Of a stretch of DNA of 64,000 nt, positions 49,893 through 58,494 are shown in pieces. The DNA is taken from the NCBI GenBank assembly GCA_964411125.1, contig CAYPJU010000030.1, positions 5,509 to 69,508 of the forward strand, read 5' to 3'. Both the position numbers and the translations under genes were made by a program. The DNA is from JBFIHF01 sp964411125. GTDB taxonomy: Bacteria > Myxococcota_A > Bradymonadia > Bradymonadales > Bradymonadaceae. Each line of letters opens with the position of its first letter. Positions within the stretch are counted from its first letter, which is position 1. The notes under the pieces are model-generated. The model saw only the letters and a list, made by a program, of their open reading frames with translations. It had not been told where the DNA came from and did no database searches.

Positions 49893-51356
49893 GTGCGAAA
49901 TTCGACCGCCGGGGCCGTGGCTCTCGTGTTGCTGTCACTGACGGGATGCGACGACAAACCCGCCGACGGCGGGCCGCAGAAGGCCGCGCCGCCTCCCGTG
50001 TCTCGCGTGACGACCGCGTATCCCGAGCCGATGGACGCGCGCGGTGAGGTCGACGGCCTGTCGTGGAAACATGTCGTCGACGCCGCCCGGATCACTGGCA
50101 TGGCGCGCTGCGGCAAGCACGTCTACACCACGACCGAGTCGGGTCGCGTCGTCGTATGGGAGCCCGAGATGACGCGCGCGAGAGAGATCGTCCCCGACAT
50201 CCACGGCGCAACGACGGTCCACGCCGTCTCCGACGGAGTGCTCTTCGGGCTGACCAGTGGCCGGCTCCTCTTCGCCACCTGCGACCTCGAGAACCGCGTG
50301 GAATCCCGGCAGGTCACGAAAGGCCGGATCGACTTCGCCGCGCTCGACCCGCGCAGCAAGACCCGCGCGTTCGTGATCTCGGTCGACCAGGAACCCGGAA
50401 CCGCCCGGGCGGCGCTGATGGAGTTCCCCCGCGGCAGAAACGTCCACCCCCCTTTCGAAGCGAAGCTCGCCGAAGGCTCGGAGACGCTGGGCTTTCTGGA
50501 CTACAAGGCCGAGCTCTGGTTCAGTGTCGTGCGACCCGCGTCGAGCGAACTCTGGTATCTCGAACGTTTCGACCCCCGAGCACCTTCGATTGACGACCTC
50601 CCCGACCGCGCCCGGATCGAGGGACTCGCGCAGGTCCAGCGCGAGGTCTGGGCCTACGGCTCCCACGGCCCCGACTCGCGAGGCTTCATCGCGCGCGTAG
50701 ACACCGGCCGCGCTTCGATGAAGTGGGACGGACGGGAAGCGTGGTTCGGCACTCGTCCGGGCGGCGACGTTCCTACCGACGTCCCGATCCTCGCGGTGCT
50801 GCACGCGCTCAAGTCTATCTGGGTCGTGACCGCGGCGGACGTCTACGTGGCCGACCTGCAACTGCGGCGGTGGAAGAAGATCCCCGGCGGAATGCCCGCG
50901 GGCGTGAAGAAGATCACCGGGCACGCGGTCGCCGGCGACCGAATCTTCTTCACGACCCCGGCAGGGATGCTGGAGGTGACGACGAGCTCTCTCACCTTGC
51001 GAAACATCCCCCCGGCCGAGCCGCGCCAGCAGTCCTCCGACCCGCCGGTCTCTCTTCTATGGCGTGGGGCGCGCCTCGACGTCGACGGTGGCTCCCTGCG
51101 GGTGACTGACGGCCCGGCGCTCGACGCGAAGGTGAAGAACCCCCTGTGGATCGCGACCGACGGGCTCGATCGTCTCTGGGTCCTGGGGGAAGAAGACATC
51201 TACCTCTTCGACGCCCCCGACTCGACTCCCCGGCGCTGGGATGCCCCCTTCCGCACGCCCGTGAACGCCGTCGGCCTCGCCGTTTCTTCGAAAGACGCCA
51301 TCGGGCTTCTGCTGGAAGACGGGAGCGCGGTGCACTATCGCCAGGCGACCGAATGA
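49893..51356 (+). CDS. Propeller-like lipoprotein of unknown function
   Basis: A 487-residue exported lipoprotein (LLSLTGC, Cys19) with a short Pro/Ala linker. The rest shows repeated short strands with motifs such as GKHVYTTTESGRVVVW, SGRLLFATC and LDRLWVLGEEDIYLFD, about 40-60 residues apart, as in beta-propellers. No family is recognised. The start is GTG with an AGGAG ribosome site. The 49799-49892 intergenic region has a small stem ACCCT-N6-AGGGT but no clear promoter. Confidence 0.7.
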   Translation: MRNSTAGAVALVLLSLTGCDDKPADGGPQKAAPPPVSRVTTAYPEPMDARGEVDGLSWKHVVDAARITGMARCGKHVYTTTESGRVVVWEPEMTRAREIVPDIHGATTVHAVSDGVLFGLTSGRLLFATCDLENRVESRQVTKGRIDFAALDPRSKTRAFVISVDQEPGTARAALMEFPRGRNVHPPFEAKLAEGSETLGFLDYKAELWFSVVRPASSELWYLERFDPRAPSIDDLPDRARIEGLAQVQREVWAYGSHGPDSRGFIARVDTGRASMKWDGREAWFGTRPGGDVPTDVPILAVLHALKSIWVVTAADVYVADLQLRRWKKIPGGMPAGVKKITGHAVAGDRIFFTTPAGMLEVTTSSLTLRNIPPAEPRQQSSDPPVSLLWRGARLDVDGGSLRVTDGPALDAKVKNPLWIATDGLDRLWVLGEEDIYLFDAPDSTPRRWDAPFRTPVNAVGLAVSSKDAIGLLLEDGSAVHYRQATE

Positions 51357-51398
51357 GTGTCACAGCGAGTGGCCGGCGGTTTGTGGTAGCGTGAGAGC

Positions 51399-51989
51399 GT
51401 GATCCCCGAATTCCTACAGCAAGGCTCCGTCTTCGTCGTCTTCCTGGCGCTCGTTGGCGCCGGACTCGGGCTGCCCATCTCGGAGGACATCGTAATCCTC
51501 GCCTCCGGTGCCATGACCGATCAGGCGGTGTTCCCGATGCTCCCAGCGTTGGCGGCCTGCTACTTCGGTGTCCTCGTCGGCGACTTCGCGATCTACAGCA
51601 TCGCCCGCGCACTCGGAGACCGGTTCTTCACGTCGCGCGTGGGACGACGCGTTCTCCCCGACGAGCGCCGGATTCGCGCAACGGATCTGATCGAGCGGCG
51701 TGGGCCGCTCACAGTCCTCTTCGGCCGATTTCTCATCGGCTTTCGAATCCCGATCTTCGCGACTGCCGGAGCTTTGGGAATGCCGCGACGGCAGTTTCTC
51801 TTGTTCGATGCCATCGGCGCTGCGATCTCGGCCCCGGTGGTGTTCTTCGTCGGCTACCACTTCTCGAGGCAACTCCCAGCCATCATCGAGATGCTGGAAC
51901 GCGTCGGACTCGTCGTCCCGTTCGTCGTGATCGGGATCTTCCTCGCCGTGGGGCTCACCGTTCGCCATCGCCGCAGGAGCGGAGAATGA
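51399..51989 (+). CDS. DedA-family membrane protein
   Basis: A 196-residue integral membrane protein of the DedA/SNARE-associated family. Landmarks are the N-terminal re-entrant region (GAGLGLPISEDIVILASG) and GRFLIGFRIPIFATAGALGM, the family's Arg/Pro-rich helix motif. DedA proteins act as flippases for phospholipids or undecaprenyl-phosphate. The start is GTG, with a TAGCGT box 6 bases upstream and no ribosome site. It ends in an ATGA overlap with the next gene. Confidence 0.85.
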   Translation: MIPEFLQQGSVFVVFLALVGAGLGLPISEDIVILASGAMTDQAVFPMLPALAACYFGVLVGDFAIYSIARALGDRFFTSRVGRRVLPDERRIRATDLIERRGPLTVLFGRFLIGFRIPIFATAGALGMPRRQFLLFDAIGAAISAPVVFFVGYHFSRQLPAIIEMLERVGLVVPFVVIGIFLAVGLTVRHRRRSGE

Positions 51990-53086
51990 TCCGGCGCGAC
52001 GCAACGGCCTCCCAGCGTCCTGGCGTGCCCTGGGCGGCTCTGCTCGGCATCGCCCTGGTCGCCGATGCCGCCTATTCGTTCGGTATCGGAAACGTGGTCC
52101 CCGGAGCGTTCGTGGGGGCACTCGGCATGGAGCGGCTCGTACATGTGGTAGGTCGACATGTTCGGCGTCGCCAGTGGCCCTGGAAGATCATCGGCGCAGA
52201 GCTCACCGAGGCGGGGCTGGAGCTTCGCGAAGAGCACCGAAAGGGGCACCTGCGCACGACGGTCATCCCCGGACCACTGATCCTCGACGTCGAGCACATG
52301 CCCGGCGCCGAGCGCGACCTCGAAGCTCGGTGGGCCGTCGTGATGCACACGATCCTCGGCAGCGTCGTCTGGGCCACCACACAGGACGAACAGGAGGCGC
52401 GGGGCCTCGCGTTCCGCCTCCGCTCTGCCCTCGGTCCCAACGACCTCTCCGGCATGCAGCCCTTCGAGCCGACGGGAGCGGTCGACGTCATTCCGGAGCG
52501 AAAGGCGGTGATGTGGGGCGCCCCCCCTGTAGTACCGGCGACGATCTTGCTGCGTGCGCTCTTCCTCGTCCTCGCGATCGCGACGCTGCCCTATCTACTA
52601 CCCCCATACCTGGCAAGCGCGGGCTGGATGCTCGTCACGCTCACCATCGGCCTCCTCGGGTTTCCGACGCTCGGCGCTCTATCGGTTCTCGCCGCTCCCG
52701 CGCGCGGCCGAGCTACCGGCCTGTCTGCCGCGTCGGGGGAATTGAGCGCATGGGAACACAGCGAACCCGTTCACACCGTCGCGGTGCGAGGGGTCCGACA
52801 TATCGGCTGGCACCGCCTCTCACTGGACGAGTCCCCCGTCGCCATGCAGCTCGTCGCCCACACGCCCGACTCCACCGTGCAGTCGCTCGTCCCGCGATCC
52901 ATGATCCGCCGACTCGCCGACGAGACGTTTCGCGTCGTCGCCGCTCGGTACGACGCCCCCGCCGCACCCGTCGACGAAGCCAGATGGAGCGTGCGGCTTC
53001 AGGGAGGTGTCGCCGAGGCGATCGAGGCCGTCTCCTGGGCGCAGCGTTTCGTGGCCGAAGGGCGGGAAGCGCTCGGCAGAAACTAG
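51986..53086 (+). CDS. Membrane protein of unknown function
   Basis: A 366-residue protein with an N-terminal hydrophobic helix (about 18-50), a cytosolic-looking middle (about 60-170), two to three further hydrophobic segments (about 180-245) and a C-terminal soluble part. I do not recognise a family. It is translationally coupled to the DedA gene (ATGA at 51986-51989), which suggests a linked membrane-lipid role. Confidence 0.65.
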   Translation: MIRRDATASQRPGVPWAALLGIALVADAAYSFGIGNVVPGAFVGALGMERLVHVVGRHVRRRQWPWKIIGAELTEAGLELREEHRKGHLRTTVIPGPLILDVEHMPGAERDLEARWAVVMHTILGSVVWATTQDEQEARGLAFRLRSALGPNDLSGMQPFEPTGAVDVIPERKAVMWGAPPVVPATILLRALFLVLAIATLPYLLPPYLASAGWMLVTLTIGLLGFPTLGALSVLAAPARGRATGLSAASGELSAWEHSEPVHTVAVRGVRHIGWHRLSLDESPVAMQLVAHTPDSTVQSLVPRSMIRRLADETFRVVAARYDAPAAPVDEARWSVRLQGGVAEAIEAVSWAQRFVAEGREALGRN

Positions 53087-53130
53087 CGACGGCGAGATAC
53101 CCCCGGTCCTCCGGGCGGTGCGCGATCGGC

Positions 53131-53159
53131 TTGTCGTGTCGGAGGGCAAACCCTATCGT
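53131..53159 (+). promoter_or_regulatory. Predicted sigma70-type promoter of the phosphatase gene
   Basis: TTGTCG (53131-53136) and TATCGT (53154-53159) are separated by 17 bases. The expected start is near 53166, 37 bases before the phosphatase ATG. It lies in the 116-base gap after the membrane protein gene, where no other signal is strong. Confidence 0.5.
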
Positions 53160-53202
53160 ACGGCCCAGCCCATCCCGCCGTCCGCTCCGACGAGCCCGCC
53201 CC

Positions 53203-54204
53203 ATGCCCGACTACCGTATCGCCCTTCCCCTCCTCGCCCTGCTCGCGCTCGGCTGCGAGCGCAAAGCCCCGCCCGACCGAACCCCCGCCGAAACTACGGG
53301 GGTGGGCACCGCTGTCACGTCCCCGGCACCGGCTCCGACGAAACCGACCGACGCAGCGCCTCGTCTCGAGCCCGCCGCCCAGACTGTCTTTGCCATGGGG
53401 GACGTTCACGGGGACTACGACGCGATGATGAAGTCGTTGAGGCTCGGCGGGGTCGTCGACGACGCGGGCAAGTGGGTCGCCGGTAACGCGACCCTGGTGC
53501 AGACGGGGGACCTGCTCGACCGCGGCGATGACGAGCAGAAGATCGTGGACTACCTGGAAGCACTGCAAGAAGAGGCCGCGGCGGCCGGCGGGGAGATCGT
53601 CTTGATGAACGGAAACCACGAAGTGATGAACGTCGCCGGGGACCTCCGCTACGTCACCCCCGGCGGCTTCGCCGACTTCGAAGACGTCGAAGGACTCGAC
53701 GTCGATTCACCGGCGCTGGCCCGGGTGCCGGCTCCTGCCCGGGCGCGCATGGCGGCTTTCCTCCCGGGCGGCCCCTACGCGAAGAAGATCGCCGACCATC
53801 CAATCGTGGCGGTCGTGGGCGACACCGTCTTCGCCCACGGTGGCGTCCTCCCTCAGCACGTCGAATACGGGATCGAACGGATCAACGACGAGACGCAGGC
53901 CTGGATGGAGGGCAAGGCAGACCCGCCTCTCGTTCTGCAGTCCGAAGAGGCGCCGATCTGGACCCGACTCTACTCGCAGGAACCGCCTGACTGCGCGACC
54001 CTCGACGAGGCACTCGCCGGGCTCGGCGCGGCCCGAATGGTCGTGGGACACACTGTCCAGCGCGAGGGGATTACCTCGGCGTGCGACGGCAAGATCTGGC
54101 GCGTCGACGTCGGGATGGCCGCCCACTACGGGGGCAAACCGTCCATCTTGAAAATCGATCCGGACGGTGTCCGCGCAATCGGCCCTGGATCGCAGCAGGA
54201 ATGA
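53203..54204 (+). CDS. Lipoprotein PPP-family metallophosphatase
   Basis: A 333-residue lipoprotein (LLALGC, Cys18), so the domain is outside the cytoplasm. The catalytic domain has the PPP-family metal motifs GDVHGDYD (D67, H69), GDLLDRGDD (D103), NGNHEVMN (N138, H139), a later AHGG and GHT. These resemble the Shewanella-like phosphatase branch rather than bacterial PrpA/B. Protein or small-molecule phosphoesters could be substrates. It is followed after 90 bases by a Ser/Thr kinase. Confidence 0.87.
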   Translation: MPDYRIALPLLALLALGCERKAPPDRTPAETTGVGTAVTSPAPAPTKPTDAAPRLEPAAQTVFAMGDVHGDYDAMMKSLRLGGVVDDAGKWVAGNATLVQTGDLLDRGDDEQKIVDYLEALQEEAAAAGGEIVLMNGNHEVMNVAGDLRYVTPGGFADFEDVEGLDVDSPALARVPAPARARMAAFLPGGPYAKKIADHPIVAVVGDTVFAHGGVLPQHVEYGIERINDETQAWMEGKADPPLVLQSEEAPIWTRLYSQEPPDCATLDEALAGLGAARMVVGHTVQREGITSACDGKIWRVDVGMAAHYGGKPSILKIDPDGVRAIGPGSQQE

Positions 54205-54258
54205 TTCTGCGACGACGCTGTTCCATCGCGGAACGACGCACCTCGCCCGCCGATTCCG

Positions 54259-54287
54259 TTGTTCGGCGCCCCTACCCGCTGTAAGCT
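54259..54287 (+). promoter_or_regulatory. Predicted promoter of the PEGA kinase, leaderless
   Basis: TTGTTC (54259-54264), a 17-base spacer and TAAGCT (54282-54287). The -10 box ends 7 bases before the ATG at 54295, so the transcript would begin at or next to the start codon. No Shine-Dalgarno is present. Confidence 0.45.
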
Positions 54288-54294
54288 TCGCACC

Positions 54295-55995
54295 ATGTCG
54301 CAGCCCTCGATGGAAAAGCCGAACCTCCTCACGAAAGACTTCCCGATGCTCGGGGAGACGCTCGCCGGGCGGTACGAACTGCTCGACGTGATCGGCGAAG
54401 GCGGAATGGGCCTGATCGTGCGTGCTCGACAGCTCTCGATGGACCGAGACGTCGCCGTGAAGCTCGTGCGCCCCGAGGCGCTCACCGACGAGCTCGCCCG
54501 AAAGCGTTTCGAGCGCGAAGTCCGCATCGCCAAGACGTTGGTCCACCCCAACATCGTGCAGCTCTTCGATTACGGGCAGGTGGACGGGGCCGCCTACGTC
54601 GTGATGGAGCTTCTCGAAGGGGAGACGCTCCACGACCTCATCAAGCGAGAAGCTCCCCTCTCCGTGGGTCGCGCGATCGACATCCTCGAGCAGGTCTTGA
54701 ACGCGCTCACGGTCGCGCATTCCAAGGGATTCGTGCACCGCGACCTCAAGCCGGTGAACATCTTCCTGACCGACGCGGGACGACGCCGTGATTTCGTGAA
54801 AGTGCTCGATTTTGGCATCGCTCGCCCCACCGAGAAGTCCACCGACGAGTTCTTCACGACGACCGGATTCATCTCGGGCACCCTCCCCTACATGGCCCCC
54901 GAGGTCATCGCGAAGAATCGGGTCAGCACCTCCGCCGACGTGTACGCAGCGGGCCTCATCCTCCTCGAGATGCTCTACCGACGCTACGTCTTCACCGGTC
55001 AATCACCCACGGAGATGGCGCTCCAGCACATGCGCCTCGACATCCCGATCGCCGAACCGCTGAAGGGTTCGGCGGTCGAGCGATTGGTGACCGCGATGAC
55101 CGCCAAACGGGAGGAACAACGGCTCCAGGACGCCGACGCGTGCCTGGATCTGCTGCAGGAGCTTCGAGCGGCCCTCCCGGTCGACATCCGACTCAGTCGC
55201 GAGCAGGTCCGCGAGACCTTCGCCGGATTCGAGAAAGACGTCATCGACGATCTGATCGCGCCCACCCCTTCGAACCCTCGCGACACCGACTCCCCGAGGA
55301 CCACACCCGCCGGTCCCGGCACGGACGACAGTACACTGGAGCCTGCCGCCGATCCCGTAGCGACGGACGCGGAAGCGACCGGTGAGACGAAACGACAACC
55401 CCTACCGTCCGCCGCACCATCGACTTCGGACCTGGAAGACGTCACGGGGAAGTCGTTGACGCCGGTCGTCCTTCTCGCGATCGGACTGCTCGTCGCCTTC
55501 CTCGTCGGGCTGAGTTTCATCGTCGGAGACGCCCCGGACGCCGAGCCCGTGGTCACCGCTCCCGCGCCTCCGTCCCCCCCCCCCGTCGGGGTGCCTTCTG
55601 TCGACGAAGCCGTCGAGGTTCCACAGGTCGATCAAGTGCCAGAAGAGGCGCTCACGGCGACCGTCTTCGTCGATACCCGTCCGTCGGGTGCGGAGGTCTG
55701 GATCGACGGGGAGCGACAGTTCACGACCCCGGTGGAGATCTCCGTGGAAGAGCGCCAGGATTGGACCTTCAAGCTGAGCGGATACAAAGACGGGAGCGCC
55801 GCCGTCGGTCCAGACTCGCGGCATCTCGTCGTCCACCTCGCCCGGCGCGGAGAGGCGGGAAATGCCGAGACGACGGTCGTCCGAAGTCCCGAGCCTCCGA
55901 AACCGAAACAGAAGGCGAAAGCCGTGCGAAAGCAGCCGAACGAGCCTGTCCAAGATGACCCGGAAGTTCGTCGTGTCCCGATGATGGTGGACTGA
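54295..55995 (+). CDS. Transmembrane Ser/Thr protein kinase with PEGA domain
   Basis: A 566-residue kinase. Residues about 27-290 are a full Hanks kinase: GEGGMGLIVRA, Lys56, HRDLKPVN (D150), DFG (D172) and APE. A Pro/Thr-rich linker, one transmembrane helix (about 382-405) and an external PEGA domain (about 455-500, with PSGAEVWIDGE) follow. PEGA domains are found in bacterial surface and cell-wall-associated proteins. It is the first of three directly adjoining genes (kinase, TPR protein, Cys-rich lipoprotein). Confidence 0.92.
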   Translation: MSQPSMEKPNLLTKDFPMLGETLAGRYELLDVIGEGGMGLIVRARQLSMDRDVAVKLVRPEALTDELARKRFEREVRIAKTLVHPNIVQLFDYGQVDGAAYVVMELLEGETLHDLIKREAPLSVGRAIDILEQVLNALTVAHSKGFVHRDLKPVNIFLTDAGRRRDFVKVLDFGIARPTEKSTDEFFTTTGFISGTLPYMAPEVIAKNRVSTSADVYAAGLILLEMLYRRYVFTGQSPTEMALQHMRLDIPIAEPLKGSAVERLVTAMTAKREEQRLQDADACLDLLQELRAALPVDIRLSREQVRETFAGFEKDVIDDLIAPTPSNPRDTDSPRTTPAGPGTDDSTLEPAADPVATDAEATGETKRQPLPSAAPSTSDLEDVTGKSLTPVVLLAIGLLVAFLVGLSFIVGDAPDAEPVVTAPAPPSPPPVGVPSVDEAVEVPQVDQVPEEALTATVFVDTRPSGAEVWIDGERQFTTPVEISVEERQDWTFKLSGYKDGSAAVGPDSRHLVVHLARRGEAGNAETTVVRSPEPPKPKQKAKAVRKQPNEPVQDDPEVRRVPMMVD

Positions 55996-56937
55996 GTGGC
56001 CCCCGATTCCCCAAAGACCCCGCTCGCGACGGCGGTCCTGCTCGCCATGATGAGCGCTGGCCTCCCGGCTAGCGCCCAGGAAGAGAACACGACCGAGCTG
56101 AGCGAAAGCCAGCTCGATCTGAACGCGCGTGGCGTCGAGCTCGTCCAGCAAGGCGAGTTCGAGCAGGCGACGAAACTCTTCGAGTCGTCCCTCGCGCTCG
56201 GGAAATCGAACATCACCTACCTCAATCTGGGCCGAACGTACGCCCGAATGGGGCGGTGTGCCGACGCCGACCGGATCTACCAGCTCGTCGGGGATGCACC
56301 CGCGGTACCCGAACCTCCGCGCGATGCCGTGACTGCGAAAGCCGAGGAGTACCGAAGCGAACTCGACGAGTGCCGCGTCACCCTCGTGCTCGACTGCCGC
56401 CCCCCCGAACTGCAGGTCGCGATCGATGGAGGCGAACCGACGAGGTGCACGGAGGTTCCGGCCCGGGTCGAACCCGGCGCGCACGTCATCACGACCCACG
56501 CGAACGGCACCACCGAGGAACATCGCGTGACGGGCAGCACCGGCGAGCGGCTCCGCATCGTCCTCGTCGAGCCCGAGCCCGAGCCCGTCGAAGAGCCGGA
56601 ACCGACCGCCGTCGGGGACCCGGTGCCTCAACCTGACGAGTCTTCCGGAGCGCTTCGAGTGGTCGGGTGGGGAACGACAATCACCGGCGCTGCGCTCCTC
56701 ACCGTGGCGACCGTTCTCGATCTCGCGGTCACCTCCCCCGACGTTCGCAAGTACCGCGACGGGGACCCCGACGCCCCCGACTTCGAACAGATCCGTGGGC
56801 TCCAGCGAACGGGCAAAGTCCTGTTCGCCGCCGGCGCCGTGTTCACCGTGGGGGGCGGCATTCTTCTCCTCACGACGAGCCCCGGCCGCTCCGATTCCGA
56901 GACCGAAGTGACTCTCTCCGCCCGGATCCCGTTTTGA
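55996..56937 (+). CDS. Exported TPR/PEGA-like membrane protein
   Basis: A 313-residue protein starting with GTG directly after the kinase stop. It has a signal peptide (ends near LPASAQEEN), a TPR-like region (about 45-90, ARGVELVQQGEFEQATKLF) and a PEGA-like strand region (LQVAIDGGEPTRC). Two C-terminal hydrophobic helices (about 225-250, 275-297) follow. This architecture often accompanies Ser/Thr kinases in Myxococcota. The role is unknown. It overlaps the following lipoprotein gene. Confidence 0.8.
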   Translation: MAPDSPKTPLATAVLLAMMSAGLPASAQEENTTELSESQLDLNARGVELVQQGEFEQATKLFESSLALGKSNITYLNLGRTYARMGRCADADRIYQLVGDAPAVPEPPRDAVTAKAEEYRSELDECRVTLVLDCRPPELQVAIDGGEPTRCTEVPARVEPGAHVITTHANGTTEEHRVTGSTGERLRIVLVEPEPEPVEEPEPTAVGDPVPQPDESSGALRVVGWGTTITGAALLTVATVLDLAVTSPDVRKYRDGDPDAPDFEQIRGLQRTGKVLFAAGAVFTVGGGILLLTTSPGRSDSETEVTLSARIPF

Positions 56938-57599
56938 AGACTCCGACCCTCGCGATCTTCCTCGTCGTCGCGTTTTCCGTCGGCTGCGGTACGTGGGCCA
57001 AGCTCGACCCTCCCGATGATGCTGACGCCGGCAACAACGGTACCGATGCGGCGACGAACAACGGGACCACGCCCACCAACAACGTCCCCCAAACCAACAA
57101 CCAGACCAACAACGGGATGCCGGACGGCCCGGTCTTCGACGAGAACCTGAAGCCTCCCATCTGCCAGGGCTTCTTCGACGACTGGGGCCTGATTCCGCCC
57201 GATGGAATGCCTCCGGTGCCGCCGCCGCCGGTGCCCGATCAGACCGCCGAGGTCGCCTGTTCCGAGACCCTTGGAGACACTTGCGACTTCACGTGTACCG
57301 AAGGTCAGTGCGCGGAGTCGTGCCTGGAGGGTTACGATTGCTGCAGCCTGCACTGCCCCGGTGGGTCATGTCGTCAGGTCTGCCACGCCGGGACGTCCTG
57401 TCAGGCGAGCTGCGGAGGCGGCGCCTGCATCATGATCTGCAAAGCAGGCGCAACCTGCCGCTTCCACTGCGGGGGCGGATGCAAAATCGAATGTGAACCG
57501 GGGTCGGACTGCGAGGCGATCTGCAATCGCGGGGACTGTCGATGCAACGAACCGGGCGCGATGGGACGGGGGGACGAGGAGACCTGCGTCAACCCCTGA
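56934..57599 (+). CDS. Cys-rich lipoprotein
   Basis: A 221-residue lipoprotein (FSVGC, Cys18) with an Asn/Thr-rich linker (TNNGTTPTNN). A C-terminal part of about 110 residues holds over 25 cysteines in short repeated CxxxC and CxxC spacings (CTEGQCAESCLEGYDCC, CKAGATCRFHC), suggesting many disulfides or metal binding. The start is TTG at 56934, overlapping the upstream stop (TTGA). No family is recognised beyond general Cys-rich surface repeats. Confidence 0.72.
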   Translation: MKTPTLAIFLVVAFSVGCGTWAKLDPPDDADAGNNGTDAATNNGTTPTNNVPQTNNQTNNGMPDGPVFDENLKPPICQGFFDDWGLIPPDGMPPVPPPPVPDQTAEVACSETLGDTCDFTCTEGQCAESCLEGYDCCSLHCPGGSCRQVCHAGTSCQASCGGGACIMICKAGATCRFHCGGGCKIECEPGSDCEAICNRGDCRCNEPGAMGRGDEETCVNP

Positions 57600-57620
57600 G
57601 CCGCGGTTGATCGAGCGAGT

Positions 57621-58457
57621 TCAGAAAGGGATGTCGTCCTCGGGCCCTTCGACCGCCTCGAGATCCGCCGCATCCGACCACACGGTCTCACCGTCGTCGG
57701 TCTCGATCCCCGCCCGCATCCCGTCGCCCCACTTCGATTCGCCCCACCAGAAGATCGTCCCCTCGACACCGGCATCCTTCCCGTTCTTGATACGAACGCG
57801 ATCCCCCTTCCCGAACTCCGCTGCCTTCTTCGCTTCCTCGAGCACTTCCGGATCGATGTCCGCGTCGGGCCACGCGAGATTCTCTTCGTCGACCCAGTAC
57901 TTGGTTCCGTCCTCGGCGGTGACCCCGGCGCGCATCCCCTCGCCGAACTTGGACTCTCCCCACCAGAAGATGTCACCGACCTCTCCGACCCCTTCGTAAC
58001 CGCCCACGATGCGGACGCGTGCCCCCTTCTCCATCACACGCTCGCCCGATGACGGGTTGGGTGTTGGCTTCGCCTTCGAGGCTCCCTGCGACGGCGCCTT
58101 CGCATCGGCTGTGTGTGGAGCGGAGCGGAGCGGTTCGTCGCGTGGTGGAGCGGCGAGCTCCGCAGGAGGCAGCTCCATCTCCGCATCGTGCGGCATCTGG
58201 AGGTCGGGCGCCGGTCCGACGCTCCCCTTCCCGGACATCAAGTCGTCGAGGCTACTGCCCTCGCGAATCCGAACGCCGAGCTCCATCGCGTCGTCGATCG
58301 CCGCTCCCGCGCCCTCCCCCGCGAAAACGAAGTCGACGTCGAACCCCATCGAGTCCGTCACCTCGGCTCCGGCTGCTTCGAGTTTCGAGATTGCCTCGTC
58401 CCGCGACAGGTCGCCGAACGAGCCGGTGAGGACGATCTTCTTTCCTTTCAGATCCAT
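57621..58457 (-). CDS. BRCT-domain protein with tandem WWGESK repeats
   Basis: A 278-residue cytosolic protein. Residues 1-78 are a BRCT domain like that at the end of NAD-dependent DNA ligase (KKIVLTGSFGDLSRDEAI). After a Pro/Ala/Ser linker come two copies of a roughly 55-residue repeat, GARVRIVGGYEGVGEVGDIF and GDRVRIKNGKDAGVEGTIF. Each is followed by WWGESKxGxGMRAG and an acidic tail, like SH3/KOW folds. I know no family with this combination. It is the last gene of the minus-strand redox cluster (37 bases after the thiol peroxidase). Confidence 0.75.
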   Translation of the reverse strand: MDLKGKKIVLTGSFGDLSRDEAISKLEAAGAEVTDSMGFDVDFVFAGEGAGAAIDDAMELGVRIREGSSLDDLMSGKGSVGPAPDLQMPHDAEMELPPAELAAPPRDEPLRSAPHTADAKAPSQGASKAKPTPNPSSGERVMEKGARVRIVGGYEGVGEVGDIFWWGESKFGEGMRAGVTAEDGTKYWVDEENLAWPDADIDPEVLEEAKKAAEFGKGDRVRIKNGKDAGVEGTIFWWGESKWGDGMRAGIETDDGETVWSDAADLEAVEGPEDDIPF

Positions 58458-58494
58458 GACGTCGACATACCGCAAGGTGCGCCGCGGGGTAAAG

